Source: Bacteroidales bacterium UBA4353 (GTDB taxonomy: Bacteria; Bacteroidota; Bacteroidia; Bacteroidales; Paludibacteraceae). Taken from it: 22,953 bases of DNA. The notes beneath the pieces are model-generated. The model was not told the origin of the DNA and did no database searches. It was given only the letters and a program-made list of their open reading frames with translations. The position numbers and the translations under genes were made by a program. Within the stretch, counting starts at the first letter, position 1. Every line of letters starts with the position of its first letter. This document shows, piece by piece, positions 1-8,000 of this stretch. The DNA lies in the NCBI GenBank assembly GCA_002394025.1, contig DGSV01000101.1, positions 1 through 22,953 on the forward strand, in the 5' to 3' direction.

Positions 1-89
1 AAGCGCAAAAGAACTCCTTAATCAGTCGTGTCCCGCCACCGAGACAAGATAAGAACGAGGAGCGCGATAAAGAAAAAAAAAGTAAAATA

Positions 90-285
90 TGTAAATGTCT
101 ATTACCCCTCCGGCACTGTGTGCCACCTCCCCTTTCTCCGACAGGGGAGGAGCGGCTAACGCCCTCCTTGCCGAGTCAAATAAAAAAATATGTAAATGTC
201 TATTACCCCTCCGGCACTGCGTGCCACCTCCCCTTTCTTCGACAGGGGAGGAGCGGCTAACGCCCTCCTTGCCGAGTCAAATAAA
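90..285. repeat. Left array of ~100-bp hairpin repeats (2 copies)
   Basis: Two tandem copies start at the shared word tgtaaatgtc (positions 90 and 191), giving a period of 101 bp. Each copy holds two perfect inverted repeats. One is GGCAC/GTGCC around a 3-nt loop. The other is CCTCCCCT/AGGGGAGG around a 9-nt loop. An AT-rich linker ending in ccgagtcaaataaa follows. Both copies carry gccctcc in the linker, whereas all four copies of the right array carry gcactcc, so copies within one array are more alike than copies between arrays. Short reading frames cross the repeats, but the translated peptide simply repeats with the DNA period. I treat the array as non-coding. The function is unknown; it resembles a REP/MITE-like dispersed repeat. 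Confidence 0.9.
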
Positions 286-331
286 TTAGCATAATTCGCT
301 TAATTTGTGAAAAAAAATTGCCGAGTCAAAT
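269..331. repeat. AT-rich 49-bp repeat at the end of the left array
   Basis: The word ttgccgagtcaaataaa occurs at 269 and 318, a spacing of 49 bp, with attagcataattcgctta and an A-tract between. The first occurrence is also the 3' end of the second ~100-bp unit, so the two repeat families are joined through this shared word. The same arrangement follows the right array. Confidence 0.75.
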
Positions 332-421
332 AAATAATTAAATAATTAAATCAAAAAATAACCCGTCTGGCAAATCTGTTATTTTGGTAGTGAAAAGAGA
401 CGTTTTGGCATTATTCATTGC

Positions 422-450
422 TTTGGATTAAAAGCAAATTACTAAATTTG
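422..450 (+). promoter_or_regulatory. Possible Bacteroidetes-type promoter
   Basis: TAAATTTG at 443-450 fits the -7 element TAnnTTTG known from Bacteroidetes. Candidate -33 elements are TTTG at 422-425 (17 nt spacing) or TTG at 418-420 (22 nt spacing). Neither has the usual spacing of about 20 nt, so this is only a plausible promoter. The inverted repeat agcaaat/atttgct overlaps the -7 element and could act as an operator, which is inference. Confidence 0.3.
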
Positions 451-550
451 CTCGCTACGGAGTATATATAATTGTGAAAGATACCTGATAACTCCATCTA
501 ATACTTTTTTTTTCGGCTGTCAGCCTGTCTGATATTGTTATCACTTTTTT

Positions 551-582
551 AAGAAGTGCATATATTAAGAAGTGCATATATA
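551..582. repeat. 16-bp tandem duplication in the leader
   Basis: aagaagtgcatatatt at 551-566 is followed directly by aagaagtgcatatata at 567-582 (15 of 16 identical). It lies just upstream of the ATG at 614. The second copy contains an in-frame GTG at 572 that could be mistaken for a start codon. Confidence 0.8.
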
Positions 583-613
583 TTGTGAAATTTTGAAAAT
601 CTTGACTAATACC

Positions 614-1147
614 ATGAGTTTTTTATCCAAAAAGACATGGCTTATGAGTCTCTATCATGTGTGTCACATCATGATAGCTCTTTTCGTTGTCCAGACTCTC
701 TATGCCTCTCGTGCTGATATGCGTTTTGAGGTTTCGCCGGTATATAGTAACTCGCGCCGCGCCGCTGTGAGGTCTATAGGCTCTCCTATGCCTATTACCA
801 TCTTCGGAGGCAGCGCTGTGCGTCCTTCCGTTGGCGTTTTTGCGCCTGCGACACCGTCTATGATTTCAATGCCGCAGATGCGTGTCGTGGCACCGATGAA
901 TAACAGCAGTGCTCTCAGTTCCACGATTTACGAGCCTTTTGCTCCGGCACCCATGATGCGCAGCGGAGCCCCCGACGATTTCGACCCGGGAGGTACCGGA
1001 GGTTTTGACGCTCCGGGCGAGATAGGCAAATTCCCGCTCGACGGCGAATGGCTGCTGATAGTGTTGGCAGTGCTGTTTATGTTTCTCCCGCGGCTAATAT
1101 GCCGCGGCACCAAACAAAGCAAACAAAAAGGACAATTTACTATTTGA
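614..1147 (+). CDS. Small exported protein with C-terminal membrane anchor, unknown function
   Basis: This 177-residue protein matches no family I can name. Residues 1-32 form a signal peptide or first membrane helix, with a basic start (lysines 6-7) and a hydrophobic core around ALFVVQTLYA. Residues 33-140 are low-complexity, rich in Pro, Ser, Met and Ala, and end in an acidic glycine-rich stretch (DDFDPGGTGGFD). The C-terminus has the motif PLDGEW, then a hydrophobic helix (about 147-161), then a basic tail (RLICRGTKQSKQK). That three-part ending looks like a membrane-anchoring or sorting signal, which is inference. I chose the ATG at 614; the frame stays open to a GTG at 572, but that codon lies in a tandem duplication. 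The gene is bracketed by repeat arrays and lies upstream of a giant T9SS substrate. Its composition (about 55% GC in the line checked) differs from the AT-rich flanks, which supports real coding. Confidence 0.7.
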   Translation: MSFLSKKTWLMSLYHVCHIMIALFVVQTLYASRADMRFEVSPVYSNSRRAAVRSIGSPMPITIFGGSAVRPSVGVFAPATPSMISMPQMRVVAPMNNSSALSSTIYEPFAPAPMMRSGAPDDFDPGGTGGFDAPGEIGKFPLDGEWLLIVLAVLFMFLPRLICRGTKQSKQKGQFTI

Positions 1148-1180
1148 CGATTTACTATTTAATTATTGATTTTGTTATTT
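1141..1180. repeat. 40-bp direct repeat, left copy
   Basis: The 40 bases beginning tatttgacgatttactattt match 1970-2009 at 36 of 40 positions. The two copies flank the whole right repeat island (1200-1960). The left copy overlaps the last codons of the small exported protein gene. Confidence 0.8.
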
Positions 1181-1249
1181 AGTAATTTAGTGATTTGCAG
1201 AGACAAGATAAGAACAAGGAGCGCGATAAAGAAAAAAATAGGAAAATAT

Positions 1250-1642
1250 ATAAATGTCTATTACCCCTCCGGCACTGCGTGCCACCTCCCCTTTCTTCGA
1301 CAGGGGAGGAGCGGCTAACGCACTCCTTGCTGAGTCAAATAAAAAAATATGTAAATGTCTCTTACCCCTCCGGCACTGCGTGCCACCTCCCCTTTCTTCG
1401 ACAGGGGAGGAGCGGCTAACGCACTCCTTGCCGAGTCAAAAAAAAACATGTAAATGTCTATTACCCCTCCGGCACTGCGTGCCACCTCCCCTTTCTTCGA
1501 CAGGGGAGGAGCGGCTAACGCACTCCTTGCCGAGTCAAAAAAAAAACATGTAAATGTCTATTACCCCTCCGGCACTGTGTGCCACCTCCCCTTTCTTCGA
1601 CAGGGGAGGAGCGGCTAACGCACTCCTTGCCGAGTCAAATAA
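1250..1642. repeat. Right array of ~100-bp hairpin repeats (4 copies)
   Basis: Four tandem copies start at 1250, 1350, 1449 and 1549, with a period of 99-100 bp. Each has the same two hairpins as the left array. In the first copy these are GGCAC 1271-1275 with GTGCC 1279-1283, and CCTCCCCT 1285-1292 with AGGGGAGG 1302-1309. The stem bases are identical in all six copies of the window. The few substitutions fall in loops (tgc/tgt, cttcg/ctccg) or in the linkers. The array is preceded at 1200-1249 by a segment nearly identical to 41-89 (gagacaagataagaac...), so the duplication includes the lead-in. The function is unknown. Confidence 0.9.
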
Positions 1643-1792
1643 ATTAGTACAATTCGCTTAATTCGTGAACAAAAAAAATTGCCGAGTCAAATAAATTAGC
1701 ATAATTCGCTAAATTCGTGAACAAAAAAAATTGCCGAGTCAAATAAATTAGCATAATTCGCTTAATTCGTGAAAAAAAATTGCCGAGTCAAA
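1627..1792. repeat. AT-rich 49-52 bp repeat array after the right array
   Basis: The word ttgccgagtcaaa starts at 1627, 1679, 1731 and 1780, giving periods of 52, 52 and 49 bp. The unit body contains attagcataattcgctta, attcgtgaa and an A-tract. The last copy is cut short and runs into the hairpin cluster. This is the same family as at 269-331, and again its first word is the end of the preceding ~100-bp unit. Confidence 0.85.
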
Positions 1793-1794
1793 CA

Positions 1795-1960
1795 CTCCTC
1801 CCCTGCCGAAGAAAGGGGTGAAGAAAAATTTGCAATATTTCCGCAAATTTTTCGATGAAAAGCACACTGTGCTTTTTAGCGCTCGGCTGCGCAGCAGACG
1901 CTTTTAAGCGAAGCGCAAAAGAATACCTTAGTCAGGTGCCCGAAGGGCGGAGGGGTAGAA
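1795..1960. other. Hairpin cluster closing the repeat island
   Basis: Several inverted repeats lie one after another: AAAAATTTGC 1824-1833 with GCAAATTTTT 1843-1852 (10 bp), AAAAGCAC 1858-1865 with GTGCTTTT 1869-1876 (8 bp, 3-nt loop), the palindrome GCTGCGCAGC 1886-1895, and cgcttttaagcg near 1899-1910. The segment aagcgcaaaagaa...ccttagtcag at 1911-1935 matches the first 25 bases of the window at 22 of 25 positions. Positions 1-40 are therefore probably the tail of another such cluster just outside. The part from 1925 (caggtgcccgaagggcgg) is GC-rich. No open frame of note is present. A structured RNA or a dispersed palindromic element are both possible. Confidence 0.6.
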
Positions 1961-1969
1961 ACCATTGAC

Positions 1970-2009
1970 TATTTGACAATTTACTATTTTATTATTGATT
2001 GAGTTATTT
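1970..2009. repeat. 40-bp direct repeat, right copy
   Basis: Matches 1141-1180 at 36 of 40 positions. It lies between the hairpin cluster and the leader of the giant secreted protein. Recombination between the copies would remove the right island. Confidence 0.8.
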
Positions 2010-2012
2010 CCC

Positions 2013-2055
2013 AGAACCGCTAGAAAAACAAGAACCATTAGAACCGCTAGAAAAA
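2013..2055. repeat. 27-bp period repeat in the leader of the giant gene
   Basis: agaaccgctagaaaaa occurs at 2013-2028 and again at 2040-2055 with no mismatch. A partial copy of the agaacc word lies between them at 2031. The start codon at 2082 is 26 nt further on. No Shine-Dalgarno sequence is visible, and an AT-rich region precedes the ATG, as is usual in Bacteroidetes. Confidence 0.75.
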
Positions 2056-2081
2056 ACAAAACTTGAAATATAAAAAGTCTT

Positions 2082-5000
2082 ATGAAAAACTTTACTACAT
2101 ATTTGCGCTACGCGCGTCTCGCGGCGCTCACAATGTTCATAACCCTCGGCTTCGGACAGATTTGGGGAGATGGAGGCATCGGTTATAAAGGTGTAAAATT
2201 CACTAAAAATGGCACTGCAACAGAATGGTACAACATACATAACGTGAGTTGGAATTATTACAATTCTACATACGATTGCCGTAGCGGACAATCTGGCGTA
2301 ACAGATTTTAACAATGCCAATTTAGGTATAGTAACGACTTTAAAACTTAAGGCATTTGTAGTTATCGGTTGGACTGATGGTAGCGATTATGTAGCAGGAC
2401 AATTGAAATATCGCCTATATAAGCAATCCGCTTCTGCCGGGTCTTATAGCACCTACAATGTTGGCAACTACGGTTCAACTTCTACAACATCTTCAGCCGC
2501 GAATGTTTTGGTTTCTTCAGGCAACGATCGAGTAGTAGGTAAAGCATCGCTCTCTACAGATATTGTAACATCAAGCACCGCCCCAGGTGTATATTATTTG
2601 CAATTACAAGGACTTGGACGAATGCAGTGGGCTAATAATGGTAAATATGGAAGTTTCAACGATAATAATGGTTCAGAAGTAAAAGCCTCATTGACTGTAC
2701 CGGGTTTTGAAACTACGAGTACTAGTCACGCATTTGGTAGTGTTGATGTGGGAAGCAATAGCTCAACAACTAAGTCGTTCACAAAACACTACGGAACAAC
2801 ATTGACTACAAGTAATTGTTCCATAACAGGAACTAACTCTAGTGATTTTAGTGTCACGGCAATATCCGAGACAGGTGTCACTATTCGTTTTGCGCCATCA
2901 TCTGCCGGCAGCAAATCAGCAACGCTTACTATTACTGATGCACATTCTAAGACCTGTACCATAACTCTTACAGGCACAGGCACAGCAACCACCACTCCGT
3001 CGGTAACCCTCGCGGTGAGCAAGAGTAGCGGAGTGCAGATAGGTGAAACGGTGACACTTACGGCAACGCCGAGCAACGCCACATCACCGACCTACCGCTA
3101 TCGCATGAAAAAATCCACAGAAACGGCCGGCGCTTGGCAGACATCCAAAAGTTTCGTCATCCCGAGCCACGGCACTTTCTATTTCGAGGTGGAGATGACC
3201 AGCGGCGGCACGAAATACTATAATAATGGCGGAACGGCATCTACCGTGCCCACCAATGTGTCGCTCTCAACCACCGAGCCGGCGCTGTCAGGCTCTGCCA
3301 CTGCCACGGTGCAGATAGGCGGCACGGCATCCATGGCACTCACCAATGCCACATACACCACCAATACCGCCACGATAAAACATAGCAGCAACACACCGAA
3401 CACATCATATACCCTCGGCAACAACTACACATTCACCAAAACGGGCACATGGACCTTCACAGCCACAGCGGCGTACGGTAGCACATATTCCAAGACTATC
3501 ACCAAAACTGTCACCGTCAGCACACCCACGATAAGCGGAGTAAGCGATAGCAATGTTGCTCCCGGCGGAACGGTAACTCTTTCACCGACATACACCAATG
3601 CTGACAACTGCACCAAGACGATAACTGTAACCACTCCGGCAAGCGTTTCGTCAAGTTATACGGCGGGCAGCAGCTACACATGCTCTGAGGAAGGCACGTA
3701 CACATTTGTCATTTCAGTGAAATACTCTGGCACAGAAGTAGCCACAAAGACCGTTACCATTACAGCTGCCCCGGCACCTATCATATATGTGCTGAAAAGC
3801 CAGAGCGCACAGTCATCAATAACAGGTTTCAGCGCCGCCGAGCCTTACGGTTTGTGGGCATGGGGCGATGCTGGTAATTTCTATCAAAACGTAACGTGGA
3901 ATACAAGAAAGACATCAGACACGGCACCCACTTATACAGACGAAACAGGTAATGTATGGTATAAGTTTGAGTCCGACAACCTCACGGGAGCCGATGAATA
4001 TCATTTCCTTATTTTGTCGAGCAATACCGATGGTGACGCCAACAGAATTGTTCAAACAGAATGGATGAGTTCTGGAACTCCAGGACATGTTGACGGCGTT
4101 AATCAGACTTCGCCGCGCAAGTTCAGCGGCACTGTGTGGGTCGTTCCTCACGGAGCCGTAAAATTAGGCGCATATATCTACACCACCTATCCCGATTGTG
4201 CCAAACCCACGCTGACACTCAACAGAACAGGTACTAGTGGCAGCCCTTATGCGCTGACTATGAGCACCACAGGAACTACCACATTGTCTATCACAGCTAC
4301 TACCACCGCCACGGCAGCAAATACAAGTTGGGCAGTTAAGACCAGTAGCGGTGCTGCAACGTCAGGTGCATCAATATCTCCAACTTCGGGCAATAAGTCA
4401 GCAACTCTTACCGTTACCACAGCAGGGACTTATAAAGTTACATGCACTACTACCAACACTTGCGGCACCACCACTCAGGACTTATACGTGAAAGCCACCT
4501 GCGCTACGCCGACTATCACCCCAGGAACCACAACGCTCAATATCAAGGCTTCGGGAACAACGACAGTAGGTCCTACAGCTGTCAGCAACGCTTCGACCTA
4601 CGCGTGGAGCATAGTAAGCGGCACGGGAGGCTCGTTCAGCAACGCATCCGTGCTCAACCCGAAGTTCACCCCCAAGGCAGCTACGGCACAGCAGTATAAA
4701 CTGCGCCTGACGGCGAGCAACGCCTGCGGTCAGTCGAAAACGCAGGACTACACCATCACCGTGTGCCATAACGCCACATTCTCGGACAATGCGGGCTTCA
4801 CGCGCTCCGTGAACCTCAATAACACCTTGAGCGTGAGCCTCGACCCCACTGTGACCAATGGCGGAAGCACGTACACATGGACAAAACAGTCAGGACCTGC
4901 GGGGGGCTCCTTCAGCAGCAACAACACCAAGGCCACGACATTCTCGTTCACCACTGCCGGCACCTACGTGCTGCGCCTCACCGTGAACGGTGCGGGAGCA

Positions 5001-8000
5001 TGCTCGTCAGACAGTTATTATCAGGATTATACCATCACCGTGAGCGGCGAGATGCCCAAAGTTACGCTGCACGTCAAGGACGAGAGCGTCAGCACACAAT
5101 GGTCGGGAGCAACGACAATATATGCCTACTACTGGAAGTCTGCCTCCGTCAATGGCTTCGTGCCTCTCACGTGGAACAGCACTAACCGCTATTGGGAGGG
5201 CGAGATACCCAAGAACGTCGCCGAGCTGGGCTACCGCCTCTATATCTGCAAGACCCAGAGTGTCATTGCAGCGGTGCGCACCTACGACGCTAACGAGTAC
5301 GGCTATGTTGACCTGCCAGCTGACAGCTATACCACCCACACTCTTGAAATCACCCCCTGCCTTGACAGTAATAACCAGCGCTTTGGACTGCGTGCGCAAT
5401 GCGCGTCATTCACGCTCAATGACGCGTCATTCAGTATCGGTGATAACGCAAGCCTGACCCTCGGCGTAACCAAAAAGGCCGACAGCCCTAACCCGCTGCC
5501 AACGGGAGCCACGTATCTCTGGCAGTGCATACAAGGCACCGACGGCGATGACCTGCTCGCTAATGCCACTACTGCAACCCCGATATTCTATAAAACCCGC
5601 AACGGACACAACGCCAACGGACGCTATGTATATCAGGTTACGGTTACTAACCCCAACAACAGCGACTGCTTCGCCACGGCACTGATCAGTGTTGATGCTT
5701 TCACGGGCACATACTACCTCAAGCATGCCAAGAGTGCCAACAACAGCAACTGGGGCTGGGATAATATGACGCACCAGGGCAACGGCATATATACCGTGAG
5801 TGCATACTACGATGGCAATGCCAGCAACGCGGGAGCCAAAGTCAGTCAGGACAAAAAAATACGAATCAACGCCAAGATAGGTGATGTATGTAACAACCAA
5901 GTCTTCGAACGTCCTACATTATATTGGTGGCACGGCAGCACCGAGGGCAACTACTATTGTGCAGAGGCCAGTGCTCTTGACGGATACCAGTTCTACGTGC
6001 CCGAAGACTATACCAACTTCACCATTGAGAGCGCCTACTACAACAGCGGTGATAACCACACCTACAGCCATAAGTCAGCAAATTACGAAAATGGCGCTGC
6101 CGACGATCTGTATTTCTACCTCTACTCCAATGTCAGTGACAAAGGAAGCGACGCTTGCTACACAAGCTACCTCACTTATTCAGCAGTAGATTACCCCGAA
6201 GGCTATGTGCGCTATGACGGCTACCGCAACAAGGATAATATCCTCGGTCACGAGCATGCCGCAGGCACCGTGATATGGGTCTATAATGCCGTGACTGACG
6301 AGTTGAGCATACAGGAATCCAGAACCTACTACCGCCTTGCCGCCACAGTGCCGTCAGGCACCACATATTCCTTTGCTGGCACCGCTGGCAAGACATATTA
6401 CTCCAACGGCGTGAAAACCATAGGCACCGGTGACGCCAGCAAGGTATCGCTCTATGTGGCTGCCGGAGCCGAAGTAAAACTTCAGAAATCCACCAACGGT
6501 GTGTCATATACTGACGTGAGCCCGGCAGTGGCTTTTGCGGGACCGACACAGGACGGCGTATGGGTGACGCACATATCATCAACCACCAACGGCGCCGCAC
6601 TGACGTGGACACGCTATACCGGCGACTACTACCTGCGTTCGAAAGGCGTATTGAACGACATGGCTAACTATAAGACCAATGCCAGTGCCAAGATGACAGC
6701 CTTTGAACCAGACCGCACCAATATCAACGAATTCTTCAACCACTACTGGGTGAACCACCTTGAGCATGGCGAGAATATCTCAGCCATGGTAGCCAACGAC
6801 ATCAACCCCTGCCTATCGGACGAATTGGGCTCCTACTACGTCGGTACCGACAACTTCCAACCCAATATCCGCTACGCCTACGACGACCTCACAAACCACT
6901 TCTCCTACTCGCTGCTCAACGGCTCCACGGCAGGGCTCCGGTTCCTCACGCTATTCGGCGGACAGCACGTCTATGACAACAACACGTCCGGCAAGTCGCT
7001 GCTCACGCAAGCCAACCCCGAGGAACTCGCCGACCAGAGCAACTGGGTCTATGTAGCTGATATCTACGCCTACGATGATGCCACGGTACGCCTGCTCGGA
7101 CAATATAAGAAAGACTACTCTGCCACTCCCAAGCAGGTATGGCTCTTGGGCAACGGCGACAACCTGACAACACTTCAGGTGCTGAGCAATAACATCCCCG
7201 ACGACATACGTCACCTGCTGGTGACCTACGACTTCAAGACCAACAAGATAGTCGTGGGCTGGATACCTGACGGCGACAATATCAGCGACAACGTTACCAT
7301 TGAGGGCAACCTGATTCTGCGCCGCACCAATAACGGCGATGTCAAGACCTTCACCCTCGGCTCTGGTAAGACCATCACTGGTTTGCAGCGCGCATACTTT
7401 AACTTCATTCTCACGCCATATAATGCCTCCACGGCGCGCGATGGTCTCAAAGCCGACCAGAACCTCTATTGGTTCTCGCTGCCCTTCGACTGCAAGATAT
7501 CAGACATCTTCGGCATCGCGGGTTATGGCAAAGACTGGATTATACAGCGCTACCGCGGCGACGCAAGGGCTTACTACTCATGGCTCGTATCGATACCGAC
7601 GTTCTGGAACAATATCACCAATCCCGACTTTGTACTCAAAGCCGGCGAAGGATATGTCATGAGCTTCAAAGCCGCAAATATCGACTTCAAGGAAATCACC
7701 GTTGATGGCAAGACGACCTCGCAGAACAGCATCTTCTTCCCAAGCATGTATGAGATAGGCAACGTTACCGACCAACCCACCACAGCCACCTACGAACCCA
7801 TGATATGCACCGCCCAGAGCGGACTGCGCAAGAGTGAGGACAGCAACTGGCGCGTGATAGGTCCCATGACCTATGAACCGACAGTTCAATTCAGCGGCTA
7901 CACGGCTGACGGAGAACAGATAAGCACCAGCGGCAAGACATATCCCAACTTCTTATACGTATTTACCAACCCGTTCCAGAAGTCGCAGGGCAACAACAAC

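Larger units (their letters stand above)
332..613. other. Non-coding AT-rich leader of the small exported protein gene
   Basis: No convincing gene is visible. The stretch is AT-rich and holds a possible promoter (see 422-450). It also holds an inverted repeat agcaaat/atttgct at 433-439 and 446-452, a T-tract followed by the short palindrome ggctg-t-cagcc near 515-525, and a tandem duplication at 551-582. If transcription starts just after 450, the leader would be about 155 nt long. Confidence 0.5.

Noticed and set aside
95..289. Open frames running through the repeat arrays (also 1195-1553)
   Set aside because: The peptides only mirror the DNA repeat and the period is not a steady multiple of three, so frames shift between copies. 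There is no start context and no similarity to a known protein.
572..613. N-terminal extension of the small exported protein from a GTG at 572
   Set aside because: The GTG lies in a tandem duplication, and the ATG at 614 gives a normal signal peptide.
90..1642. CRISPR array
   Set aside because: The whole ~100-bp unit is repeated, without unique spacers, and there are no cas genes in the window.
1970..2009. Promoter of the giant gene in the AT-rich stretch before it
   Set aside because: TATTATTG at 1990-1997 resembles a -7 box with one mismatch, but no -33 element lies at the right distance.
5427..5900. 157-codon minus-strand frame inside the giant gene
   Set aside because: It is a shadow; its composition reflects the complement of Thr/Asn-rich coding sequence. 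No promoter or domain is seen.
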